From positions 9,970,501 to 10,034,500 of the forward strand of contig NC_036447.1 in assembly GCF_002775205.1 (NCBI RefSeq): a DNA stretch of 64,000 nt. Reading direction: 5' to 3'. Both the position numbers and the translations under genes were made by a program. This stretch comes from Xiphophorus maculatus. Its lineage: Eukaryota > Chordata > Actinopteri > Cyprinodontiformes > Poeciliidae. Positions 14,191 to 24,682 of the stretch are shown in pieces. The stretch's first letter is position 1. Every line of letters begins with the position of its first letter. The notes below the pieces were generated by a model. It did no database searches. It was not told the DNA's origin and saw only the letters and a program-made list of their open reading frames with translations.

Positions 14191-15629
14191 ACATCAAACA
14201 CATCACACCAACGCAGAAACAATCAAATATAGTTACACTAAACTGTGGACACAAACCTTCTGAATTATTGATTGTGCAATATAATTATTGGTTTGTTATA
14301 ACATTAAAAATAAGCATGGAGCAAAAGGAACTAACAGTAACACTCTGGAAAATAACAAGCAGAAAATATGTTTCTGGTTTTCTTTTGATCTAGCTTATTG
14401 AATGTAGACATACCTAAAGAAACACTGCACTCTGGCTCTTTAGATAAACTACAACCAAACAAGCTTCAATCGGTTTAGCTTGGGTGAAAGATGAACCTAC
14501 AGAGAAAAGAGGTCACAGCCAGCATAAAAGCAACATGTTTACACATACATACATACTTACATACACGCCTACACACATACATACATATATTCAAACCTGA
14601 AGGGAAACAAACTTTGGAGAATTGGAAACCAGAATTACCAAACCACCTTAAATATCTTCACTATGTCGCTTGTGAACACACACACATACACACCCCCACT
14701 CGCATGTATGCACATATGGGTGTTACCACACCGCAGAGTCATTCAGATTTCATGCTATGGCTGCTATATGCGTTATGCATTCTGCAACCAATTACAGATA
14801 AACGGCCACATCTTCTCTCTGCCATTTACAGATCAACAGATCCAGCAGCTATTTTTACTTCAGCAGAGACTGTTTTCACACTCTGCCAACTGGAACTGCG
14901 CCTTTCATTAAGAGAATCTATTTAGAGCCGGGGAGGGGACATGCAGGAGGGGGGAAAGATGAGCTCTGATTATATCTTTCCAAGAAAATCTTTAAGGTTC
15001 TGGTTGTTATTCCATCACAGCACAGCCCAGGTAGTTCAGGACAGAATGAGGCGTGGTGTAATTCCAAACTCATAAATACTGTTATATCCTAAATTAATAA
15101 TACGCAGCTCAGTGATGCCTCAGTGTGTGTTTATTGTTGAGTCATGGCCAAGGCTCAGCTGGTGTCAGTCGCTGACGGAGCTCTGGAAGAGCAGGTCAGC
15201 AAACAGTGAACTCACCATCTGTGTGTGTCAGTGGCAATTAGGCTGATAAGTACATCGGTGTATTAAAATAATGTAGATAAAAGAGATAGTGCTCAATTTA
15301 CAGCTGAAATATAAAACACCTCACTGATTTGCTAATTGGAAACATATTGCTCCGATGAAAGGTAAATAATTCTCCTTACCATTTGACCAGATGTTTCTGT
15401 AGAATTTATATGTTGTAAAGGAAATGAATTAAAAGAAAACACTTTGTGCCCAATGCAAGCCAATGAAAAACCCAAGGGGTTACCTACCTTGTTGCTTTGT
15501 AAGTGATATTTAAACTATTTTAATGCAAATTTGCCTGATAGTTTGTTTACAATAAAAAAAAACTTTTAGCAAAATTGAGCACAATTTCATCTGGTATTTT
15601 GACATCACCACAGAAGTTTCAATCTTCTT

Positions 15630-15790
15630 GTTTTACGGGGGCTTTCCACAAAACCAGTTCCAGAGCTGAAGTGGTTCTTTAGCACCTGTTGTACTGTTTA
15701 CACCGTTAAAGCACCGGCACCAGCACTGGAAAAACTGGTTCTGTCCTGGCACCAACTCTGAGCTGGAAAAAACTAAAGAACTGGAGGATA
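15630..15790. repeat. Possible non-autonomous repeat with CCAGTTCC / GGTTCT repeats
   Basis: A GC-richer 160-bp stretch contains repeated and inverted ACCAGTTCCAG, GCACCGGCACC and AACTGGTTCT modules resembling hAT-type miniature elements of fish. No terminal repeats or target-site duplication were demonstrated. Confidence 0.3.
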
Positions 15791-16029
15791 GAACTCTATG
15801 TTGTTAAGTTGACAGCTTAAGATCATTCACAAACACACAAATATAATTTCTAAATTAAAGGGGATATTTCCGTTCAGCAAAATTTACTATAGTATCACAT
15901 ATTTTCCTTTGTATCAATAAAAAAGTTTGAAATTTTAGTATCAGGACATCGCTGTCCAATATAGGACAACAAAGACACAAAGGAAAGGCAAATATTCATC
16001 CTCAAACTCGGGGGAAATTTAGATTTACC

Positions 16030-16175
16030 AATAAATCTCATGTAAATGTTTTAGGACTTTGGGAGGAAATTGGAGTAACTGGAGAGAATCAATACACTAT
16101 TCACAGAGAGAACAGGCAAACTCCACACAAATACCACACAAATTTGAATCCAGGAGCTGGGAGGAAACTGCTAAC
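16030..16175. repeat. LINE-tail-like fragment
   Basis: The sequence from TTTAGGACTTTGGGAGGAAAT through AACAGGCAAACTCCACACAA to the GAATCCAGGAGCTGGGAGG segment corresponds to a widespread fish repeat tail (the stretch whose usual form reads 'ggactgtgggaggaa...gagaacatgcaaactcc'). It is a short, diverged 3' piece without coding sequence. LINE class is inferred, not shown. Confidence 0.45.
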
Positions 16176-16309
16176 CATCAAGCTAAGGAGAAACATTAAG
16201 TTAGTGGTGGGTTTTATCTCTTACATTCATATAAATAAATATAATCAAAGCAAATAAACTTTGTTCTCAAAAACACAAATACACACTTTTTCTCCTTTTC
16301 TTTTAGACA

Positions 16310-16560
16310 ATGTTTGGGTCCGCTCCATTGAAATTTAAAGCCTTCAGTTCAAGGTTGTCTGGACTTGGAGGCAAGGGAAAAGACATCCCTTACAGAGTCA
16401 AAAGGAAACTACAATCAGCGTCCCGGGTTGCTCTCCATGATCTCACTTTCTGCACGGCTTTGTCTGCAGCATGGGTAAAACTGACAGGGCGCAGCGAGAC
16501 ATCCTCTCCCTGCACGCACGACTAAACGCAGCTGCCGCTTCCCACTTACCCATCAAATAG
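16310..16560. other. Unexplained GC-richer block in RHBDL3 intron 1
   Basis: About 250 bp of balanced composition with several CpGs and a 71-codon open frame (plus strand, 16,310-16,525) stand out from AT-rich surroundings. The frame resembles no family I know and shows no matching exon neighbours, so it is more likely a regulatory or single-copy non-coding block than a gene. Confidence 0.25.
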
Positions 16561-17730
16561 CAGCTACCTGGGAGGTGAATCCTCCCTTTTGAGCAAATTG
16601 AATACAGTAAGGCTCTACCAGCTAGACAACAAGAGGTTTAGCACAAATAAAATACAGTTTACATTGATTGTAGCTACAGAAGTCATGGAGTGATGACTGT
16701 AAATCATACAGAGTATGCTCTTCCAGACAGCATTAGTAAAATAGCAGCAAAACATTTATATGTGTGGCCTAAAGGGTCATTCTAGGATGACTGTGGCATA
16801 CAATGCTTTTTTTTATGCCACCGACCAAGAAATGAAAAGGGAAACACTTTCATTGAAAGTATGCAGCCATGTGAAAGTGTTTAATCTCTAAGCTCCTGGG
16901 GGCAAATGTCTGAGGGGATTTCAAGGTGGCGTTGGGAGCAGGCTGTCAACAGAAAGGCAGCTGGGGGCACATAGAGATGCAAAAACACAGATGGCGACTG
17001 AGCCCACAATCAGACAGGCTAGTAGTTGATAGCTTTTAAGAATTACCAAAAAAAATAAATAAATAAAAAATCTTGGCACAAAACTGAGATTTTGTAAACC
17101 TGCCAAAACTGAATTCAAGTTTTCTTTAAGAATATAATTAACAACATTCACAGTACTTCTGCTTGCCTTCCTGTCTTGAGCTGTCATCAAATATTTATCT
17201 TAAAAGCAGCGGCAATGTCACACTGTGTGTGTTGTGGAAAAACAGGGTTTTCTCCAGAAGTAAAGCAAAGACAAAAGCCTACTATGTTACTTAAAGAGAT
17301 TATGGACAGTGTGGTTAGCAGTAGTAATTGTAAACAACAGTCTAGATTCTTATCTAACAATGAGATATCCAAGAGACTGCCAGCATTTCTCTCCTATCAC
17401 AAAGACTGAAACAGTGAAGAGATAAACAGAGGAGCTCCCTGTTATCTGCCAACAGCTGCTATCTGTTGTCTTAACATCTTAACAACTTTCCTTAAGAAAG
17501 TTTTGCCTTTCATTCAAATACTAAAGGCATCCCTCTTATCAAATATTTCCCCCCAGGCTTTAAAACAGCAGTTATCAAAAAAATAAATAAATAACATTTT
17601 TTTAAAAGAACAATCTGGACAAGATACTATTGACAAATAGACAAATCTCCAACCAAGTCCAATAGCTTCAAAGTCAAAGTGTCAAAGTGTTAAATGATAT
17701 CCAAATAAAAAATACCGGTCTTCATTCCAA

Positions 17731-17744
17731 TTAATAATAATAAC

Positions 17745-17776
<32 letters not shown>
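17731..17776. repeat. (AAT)n microsatellite
   Basis: About 45 bp of AAT/ATA trinucleotide units with two AAC interruptions, in RHBDL3 intron 1. Confidence 0.9.
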
Positions 17777-18454
17777 CTTCATACTGGAAATGAGTATTAA
17801 GTTGTTTTTCTTCAGCAACAATGTCCACACTGAAGAGTGCACTGGTTAGCAGTAACCAGGGAGTTCTGGTATGGTATGTCAAGTGATCAGAAAAAGGTTG
17901 GACATTTGTCTTTCCTGGTTATCGGTCAGATCTAATCAAGCTGAGATCGGTTGGTTGGAGTCACCGCCGCATGTCGATGCAGCTCTAGACTAAAATAGAA
18001 CCAATTCAAACTCTGAGGCATCTGAGTTCTCCAAGTGATGCTTAAATGCTTTATTAAATAACTCCTACCGCAGATTGCTAACAGCAAGATGTGGTTTTGA
18101 CAAAACCCTTCACCCGTGAACATGAGAAGCAGATGGGACAAAGAGATCTTGTCAAACATTCCTTAATTAACAGTCTTAGTCACAGTCAGGCAGGGAAACT
18201 CATCAGATGTTGCCTCCCAGGGAGCAAAACATAAGGCCGTTTACTCATTTTACATTCTGGTATAAACTTGCTGAATAGAGATCATGAAAAAAAAAAGTGT
18301 GATAGCATCTAGAAATTGGGTGAACGTTGTGTCACAAGAGTGATGCAGTGAGTAAGCCGACAGAGAAAGTAGAATCTAAAAAAGAACCTGTTCCTTGTTT
18401 GTGATAATACCATTATCTATGAACAAGCTCACAACAGCTCCAGCCTTTCCAGAT

Positions 18455-18485
18455 TTGTGTGTGTGTGCGTGTGTGTGTGTGTGTG
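18455..18485. repeat. (GT)n microsatellite
   Basis: About 15 GT units with one GC interruption. Confidence 0.9.
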
Positions 18486-19059
18486 GAGGACAGACATCAG
18501 CTCCCTCATTGACTGCATCTCCCCAGCTTCATTAGATGTTGTCTGTTTCTGTGCTTACTCTTCTTGTTTGTTTCAGGAGATGGGGAACATGAATCGAAGC
18601 ATTGAGGTTTGCACTCCTCAGAGGAGGGAAGCACTTACACAGCAACAAAATCCTCTCCAGGGACAGGAGAGAGGAGAGACGGGGGAGACAGAACACAGCG
18701 ACACAGCATTTCCATTTCAGCCTGTGACGCTTTGAAACTCAAATAAAATTCAGCCACACGGGAGTCAGTGAAAACGATATTAAGGCAAAGGTTTTGTATA
18801 CAGATCAAATTGCCAGCTGAGTCACATGAACTGGCTACATATTTACAGCATTAAGGTGCAGAACGACTGGTGGTTTTTACACAATGTGTTGCCAAACAAT
18901 AAGCGTCTTTATTATTATATTTTAACATAATACACTGGATCTCTGCCTATATGCAGTTCAGTACTCGCAGAACATATAATCGCAGATTTTTCTGTGGACT
19001 GTAACCCCAAATTATTGGCAGAATATTTGCCAATTAAGAGGGTTTTTTTTTTTTGTAGA

Positions 19060-19175
19060 GCACATTCAGTGCATCCAGAAAGTATTCACAGCGCAACAAT
19101 TTTTCCACATTTTATTGTGCTAAATTAATCTCTTGTCAAAATGCCAGAATTCTGCTTATGTTGCTGGGATCATAT
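19060..19175. mobile_element. Terminal fragment of a Tc1/mariner-like fish repeat
   Basis: CAGTGCATCCAGAAAGTATT near 19,068 followed by CCACATTTTATTGTGCTAAAT matches the end signature of a common teleost Tc1-type repeat. Only one end is recognisable. Confidence 0.45.
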
Positions 19176-19659
19176 ATGAGGAATGGACTTGCTCTTGACT
19201 CAGGGATCTCAAGCTTTTCCTGGCCATGGCCTCCCAAACAGTATTAGTGTTCCAAAAAAATATAAAATTTTAGAATGTTTTTCTCACTTTTATTCAATAG
19301 TCAGTCATTATTACACTCATTTAGCATAAATACCTTCTGAATTTGCACAGAGTCTTCCACAGCAAGGCTGCTGGATGGTTTTTTGTCTTTTTTTGTTAAA
19401 ATATTGTCCATTTAGCACTTGCTTGAAGAGCAGAGCAGATTGATTAATTTCACTGTCAACCAATCAGAAAAGTTGTCTGCCAGTGACAAAAATAATAGGA
19501 TAAATATAATATATATTTAATATACATCTTCCATCCAGCTTTCTGAGGACACTCTCCACAGGCCTCACCTTTCAAAGTTTTGCTCTAGACTCTTCTTCTG
19601 CTGCTCCCTCTTGATAACTATTACCAAACATCTATGTACTGATCTACTGTTAAAAAGCA

Positions 19660-19850
19660 GTACTGCAGCGGCGGAGCATGGGGTAACATTAGGGCGGCGC
19701 ACCCCACATAAAGAGGCTTTTTGTCCTTGATGCGACCTTCTTGGGTTCAGCTCCTGACCTCAAGGTGTTTGCAGCAAATGTTTCTCTCATCTATCTCTCT
19801 CTCTCTGCCGTATTTCATGTCCTGACCGTTGCTTTTCACGATTTTTACAA
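19660..19850 (+). repeat. tRNA-derived SINE-like fragment
   Basis: The stretch carries a box-B-like GGGTTCAGCTCCT at about 19,743-19,755 (tRNA box B consensus GGTTCGANTCC), then a pyrimidine-rich tail with CTCTCTCTCT, TTTCATGTCCTG and no coding frame, the layout of fish SINEs with a degenerate tRNA head. No flanking target duplication was checked. Confidence 0.45.
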
Positions 19851-20689
19851 AATCGTAAAAATAGGAGTGTTGTGGATCTGAACGGAAAATATAGGTCCAT
19901 AACATCTATTGTTGGCACCTGAGATTGCCAGTAAAACGTTCTTTGCAAGAGTATATTCAATGCTTTACTGGGATATTTCCATGAGCAGGGTAACAGTCAG
20001 GGATACGAAATATTATGGTTTCAAAACCATTAACATTTTCCATCGTACTACTAAAACAGATACAAGTCCTTTAAATGAGATGCAAAGAGAAGGTTAGAGT
20101 TGTTCTCAGGATGCACAGAGCATAAAATATACTGATGTCCCACATGTTGCTGTTCAGTGCAGGAAAGCTGACTGAAAGAAGGCACCTTGAAATAGTTTCT
20201 GTATCAGATACCAACAAACTGAAAAGAAGAATTAATGTCACTTGTTCTTAAGAGTCACTGACATTTTCATTGAATGTGCTCATACTTTATGCTATTTCTA
20301 ATTTCAGTGATTAAAAGTCACAAAAAAGAAAAAAAAACAGATAAACACTTTCAGGACACCTAACATTCTTGGTTCATATCTTTATCCAAACTCAGATAAT
20401 CAAATGAAAATAAAATGTAAGAGAAGCAGAGGTATTATTAGGTATTATTATTAGAGGTATTATCTTACTAAAATCTAATTATATTGCCAAATAAAGAAAT
20501 CTATCCAATCAGAATAAACTTACATAAATGAATAATCTTTTCAATGTTCACACATCATTTTAAATCTCCAGCCTTGCTCTTTATTTTAGATTCATTCATC
20601 TTTTTTGCACAAACACAAGTTTGAAAAAAGAAAACCCTGCTTTTCCTGATGTTCAGGAACTGAATGATCCTGGTGATCATTCCTCTTGT

Positions 20690-20960
20690 CGCTTCACAGC
20701 AGCAGGGTGTCTCCAAGGTCGGCCCCTTGACAAATGGAGCAACTCATTGTGAGTGAGGAGGAGGAACAGAGAGCAAAAGAAGAGAAAGGACATTTGTAGC
20801 TGCCAGAGCGGCCAGCGACCTCGCCATTTGGACAAACCCGCGTTTTGTTTTGGGCCGACGCCCACTTGAGGAAACTCAAAGCCGTTCGGCACGCATAAAG
20901 ATGGCGGCTTGAGGGGCCCATTCAATGGCCGTCCATAGAAAGCTCTCCCTTACCAACACA
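20690..20960. promoter_or_regulatory. Possible intronic regulatory block with a YY1 motif
   Basis: A GC- and CpG-richer block in RHBDL3 intron 1 contains a perfect YY1-type motif AAGATGGCGGC at 20,898-20,908, near GGACAAACCCGCG and GGGCCGACGCCC. No exon of RHBDL3 or other protein was recognised on either strand although short open frames exist on the minus strand (20,677-20,925). It could be an enhancer or an alternative promoter; this is inference from motif and composition only. Confidence 0.35.
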
Positions 20961-20972
20961 CACACACACACA
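20956..20972. repeat. Short (CA)n run
   Basis: Roughly eight CA units next to the YY1-bearing block. Confidence 0.8.
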
Positions 20973-21201
20973 GTCACAACATAATCCCACGGGGACCTCC
21001 GTATACCCCTGGAAGAGTGAGCCTGACACGAGCCTCAGATGCAACTCAGAACATCCCACCCAACCTGTGCACACACAGACACACACACTGAAACACGCAC
21101 ACATTAATACAAATAATTACCCTCAGCAGAAAGTAGGGGGCCCCATCCCAGGCCAGGCAGGTGCTACAGCAGGCCCACACAGTGATAGCTGTGCATAAAT
21201 A

Positions 21202-21203
21202 AG

Positions 21204-21235
<32 letters not shown>

Positions 21236-21246
21236 TGCGTGCGTGT
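21202..21246. repeat. Compound (GT)n(GTGC)n microsatellite
   Basis: A GT run passes into about seven tandem GTGC units ending at 21,246. Confidence 0.9.
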
Positions 21247-21984
21247 GACAGTGGGGGTCTCGTTTGCCGTCTGTCAGTTCAACCGGCTGCTTGTGTGATC
21301 ATTCGGTCTCTGTTTCTCTTCTCCTGGGGTTTCTTGGCTGTTTGTGTGCATCTGCATGCTGTCATGTGTCTCTTACAAGGCAGGCCTGACTCATAGATCA
21401 ATGCATCCAGTATTATGTGTCGTCCTAATGGCATTATGGGGTCACTGTGAGCAAGCAACACACCCTCGGCCCCCAGCGTCCTCCCACTCTGATCCTCCTG
21501 GCTTTGACAGAGATGTGGCCTTGTTACATGTTGTGCCATGATTGCTACCCAGCAGGCGAGGGATTTAGAGCTGGCCTTGGCAACATTTCAGTCTAAAAAT
21601 ACAATCGATTAATCAGCCTAAATGAGAAACTGGCACTTCCATATTCACACTTGCTTTCCAAATAGATAAAGTTTAGCATACAAAGAAGCTTCTGTGGAAT
21701 GGTCTAAGAATTACAGATCAGCAGAGTTAGAGTGTATGAATACATTAAGATTTTAGTTCTTGTGTTAAAATCTTTCCACTTCATGTTTATGTTGAAGTTA
21801 AAGCTCATGTAACATAAAGAGTTTCTCCTATCTTGTGTTCTTGTCTCCTATAATGCCCTGAAATGTAAATAAAAAAAACTCTTAACATTGTTTTTGTTCT
21901 TTAGGCAGGTAGATATAACTTTTCTGAAGCAACATTATCTATTACCGTGCAATAGAGGTCATTCTCCTTGAACCCTTCATATTA

Positions 21985-22640
21985 AGGCATTATAACCCAA
22001 ACATTGTCTGTTTTATTTGGATTTTATGTAAAAGACCAACACAAAGTAGCACACAATCTAGTGAACGAAATTTTTTTTTTTCTAAATTGTTGCCAACAAA
22101 ATTTAGAAAATTATTATGTGGACTTGTATTTATACCTACGAGTCAATAATTTGCTGAAAAATCTTTCACTTCAACTCTGCTGATATGTCACGTCCAGCTT
22201 TCCATTTCTAAAACCTGAAATTTCTATTCACTTGTGTCTAGCTTACTCCCAGTCAGGTTGAAATAAAATTTCAAGTCATGCCGCACATTGTCAGCTGAAT
22301 TTAGGTTCTGGGCTTTGACTGGACCATTGTAAAACATGTAAATGTTTGATCGAAACCGTTTCATTACAATTATGGATCTATGTTTAGGGTTGTTGTCCTT
22401 CAATCTAATCCTGCTTTAAACTTCTACAACCTTATCCATGGCCTGTTTGATGCTCCTTGGTCTTCATGAAGCTGTTTGTTCACTAATGTTCAAATTTCTG
22501 AGGTCTTCACAGAACAGCTGGATTTATGTTGAGACGACATTAGGACTCTAGCAATGAATTAGATGGCTTCTGAAGCCAGTTTGTTGGTCAGAATTTTATA
22601 TTGGGTATCAGAGATACAAATAAAATCTGAAAAGTGTGGT
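21985..22640 (-). mobile_element. Degenerate Tc1-type teleost repeat
   Basis: Recognisable modules in order: AAAGACCAACACAAAGTAGC near 22,031, CTTTGACTGGACCATTGTAA near 22,314, TGTTTAGGGTTGTTGTCCTT near 22,381, CCTTGGTCTTCATGAAGCTG near 22,456, GTTTGTTCACTAATGTTC near 22,475 and TCTGAAAAGTGTGG at 22,626. This is the same repeat family as the elements at 24.1, 39.4, 44.3 and 52.1 kb. Most of the transposase relic is deleted. Confidence 0.6.
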
Positions 22641-23187
22641 GTGAGACATTTTGAAATGCATATTATATAATGAAATACATTTAAGCTTGGGTTCAAAGGG
22701 TTCTTTTGCTTGTAGGTTAGAGGTTACACACAAAAACACACACTAGAGACAAGCATGCATATCACTTAAACTTTGCATTCCTTACCTGGTCAAACAGAGA
22801 TTTCCACTGCTGAGACAGGAAAAGCAAAGACAAGAGAAGAGCAAGTGAAGGTGAAAGTGAGAAGGAAGGAAGAAAAACTCAGGTGCCAAAGATGGCTGGC
22901 GCACCTGTTTGAAAATGATGTACACCGCCACAAAAAAAAAAAACAACAAAAAAACCCTACATTATCTAATGGTCTTAATATTAAAAGGATGCAGCAGTTT
23001 TAGAGCAAGTCTTGTTTGAAAATGAATAAATTCTTATAAGCCTATGTCAAGAAACAATGTCTCAACAGTTCAGTCCTGACATAAGAGCGTCCTTCAAAGT
23101 TTAATTTGCACTCTATATAATCCAATTAACGGACACCCGGGTTTCTGACATTACAGATGAGAGTCTAAGCCTACTATGCAGACTTAC

Positions 23188-23331
23188 TACTTCTTCTGGA
23201 GCTACGGGAAGGACGTCGGTGCTCTCCAAAACCTCGATCTCCTCGCCCTCTGCGTGGGCAGCCACCGCCGGGGAGATGTTCACCGGAGCCTCCCGGGTTC
23301 CGCCGGTCATCCTCGGGCTGCTCTCCTCCAT
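23188..23331 (-). CDS. rhbdl3: RHBDL3, first coding exon (N-terminus only)
   Basis: RHBDL3 is a rhomboid-family multi-pass membrane protein with N-terminal EF-hand sequence. Only the first 48 codons are in the window. The minus-strand frame begins at the ATG at 23,331 and contains ISPAVAAHAEGEE followed by an acidic stretch and LPVAPEE, matching the start of vertebrate RHBDL3 up to the residues just before its EF-hand segment. It ends at a strong donor (GTA then GTAAGT, intron from 23,187). An upstream in-frame ATG at 23,403 exists, but similarity begins only at 23,331. The exon sits inside a CpG island and directly downstream of RHOT1 in the same orientation, as in human. Later exons lie beyond the left edge. 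Confidence 0.8.
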
Positions 23332-23960
23332 ACATCCACTAGATCGTACCAAATGACCCCAGATACAGATGGTTTCTCCCCATCTCCCTCCTCGAGAACA
23401 CAATGCATCAAACGAGCGCGCGCTCCTGTTAAGGAAAGTTGATCAAGTTCAGCAGGAGTTGAAGCGCAAAATGTCCTCATGTGGTGGTTTTCTGTCAGCG
23501 GTCCAAGTTTCAGAGGCACATTCTGCAGCGACTCTTTTCACTCCGAGAGAAAAGCGACGCAGGAGGAGCAGCGGAGCGCGGATCCATCTGGGGGAGAAAC
23601 AATTACATCATCAGCTGTGACAGCGGGACGGAGATGACAAACGGGCCCGGGGCTGACGTACACGCTCTCATTTGGATTGATCCGCGCACGAGAGGGAGCG
23701 AGGGCCCGACTTCAAGCGATGTGCGCACGCGGCAGACTTGCGGGGAGAAGTTCGGACACGCGCCAGTTTTTTTGGTGCGTCATGACACCTGGCGCGCGTT
23801 CTGCTTTTCAGAGAGAAGAGGGACGGGAAGGACGAAGCTCTCCGGGAGGCAGGGAGCAACACTCCGACCGAGTCCGCCGAGACGCTGCCTGGGTTCGGCT
23901 TCAGGAGATGAAGCGGCTCCGCTCCGTTGCGCATACGTCCTAGCAGGAACGTATAACGAG
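23332..23960 (-). promoter_or_regulatory. CpG-rich promoter / 5' UTR of RHBDL3
   Basis: CpG density rises sharply from about 23,200 to 23,960 (many CGCG, GCGC and CCGCC), in contrast with the AT-rich flanks, and the RHBDL3 start codon lies at its left edge. Open frames of up to 204 codons here are a by-product of base composition. Transcription start was not located. Confidence 0.7.
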
Positions 23961-24077
23961 GGATGGAGAAAACGGGGAGGGGGCGGGGGGTCGAGGGATT
24001 ACCAGCGATTCCTGATGAGGGGGCTTCTGCTGAGGGACTCCGGGTATCTACCTCAGCAGCTCACTGGCAGTATGATA

Positions 24078-24682
24078 TATACAGAATCTTGCTAAAGCAT
24101 CCACAACCCTAAACTTTTTCACATTGTGTCACGTTACAGCCAACTATCATGGATTTTTACTATAAATCCAGCTGTTCTCTGAAGCTCTCAGAGGTTTGTT
24201 AGAAAACATTAGCGAGGTAGTGGCGTCATGAAAACCAGCAGACAGGTCAGGGAGAAAGTAGTGGAGAAGTTTAAAGCCCTTATAAAGGGTTATAAAATAA
24301 CATTCAGTGTTTTAAACACCTGGTGGAGCACTATTTCGTCCATCAATTAAAGAAAGGAAACAGTTCAATCATTGCAGCTGCTGTGTTGGACTCGTCCTTT
24401 CATCTATAGTTATTTGAATACCTAAGCCATATTAGGAAGGTATGTATAAGCAACAACTGAGACTGAACTACAGCATTTGACTATTACTTATCTCATAATT
24501 AGGTGCTGCCCCAACTTGTTAATTCTTATCTAAATTAAAAATTTCCTTATTAATTGCCGTCAACATTTAGTTATTAATAGCCAAACTAAACCTATTGTTG
24601 CTCAACAAAATCATTTTGTGGTTGTAACGTGACAGTGTGAAAAAGTTTTGAGGGGTTCGAACTCTTTTGCAAGCCAGTGTAG
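24078..24682. mobile_element. Miniature TIR transposon (Tc1/mariner-like)
   Basis: The left end (CTTGCTAAAGCATCCACAAC... AACTTTTTCACATTGTGTC, 24,090-24,142) is an imperfect reverse complement of the right end (TGGTTGTAACGTGACAGTG ... CTTTTGCAAGCCAGTGTA, 24,619-24,682), giving TIRs of about 55-60 bp. Both ends abut a TA dinucleotide, as expected for a Tc1/mariner insertion. The 600-bp interior keeps fragments of the family (GCAGACAGGTCAGGGAGAAAG at about 24,238, TAAATCCAGCTGTTCTCTGA at about 24,164) but no transposase frame. Confidence 0.75.

Larger units (their letters stand above)
1..23187 (-). other. RHBDL3 intron 1 (partial; continues beyond the left edge)
   Basis: Everything left of the RHBDL3 first coding exon is inferred to be its first intron, because none of the remaining RHBDL3 exons (EF-hand region, rhomboid membrane core) could be found on the minus strand. 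Contents seen: 1-5,700 AT-rich single-copy-looking DNA without a supported gene; a BEL/Pao relic near 7-9 kb; 9,000-13,250 no recognisable gene; DNA-transposon and LINE/SINE-like fragments at 13.3, 16.0, 19.1, 19.7 and 22.0 kb; microsatellites at 17.7, 18.5 and 21.2 kb; a few GC-richer blocks (about 2.65, 14.75, 16.3 and 20.7 kb) that could be regulatory. An unrelated small gene nested here cannot be excluded. Confidence 0.6.

Noticed and set aside
14491-14925. 144-codon plus-strand open frame
   Set aside because: Its first part is low-complexity (CATA repeats giving HTYLHT-like runs) and the remainder has no family resemblance.
21202-21246. Regularly spaced repeats considered as a CRISPR-like array
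   Set aside because: Simple GT/GTGC microsatellite without spacers, in a vertebrate genome.
23481-24095. 204-codon plus-strand open frame antisense to the RHBDL3 start
   Set aside because: Long frames are expected by composition in a CpG island; the product is Arg/Gly/Ser-rich without domains and runs into the transposon.
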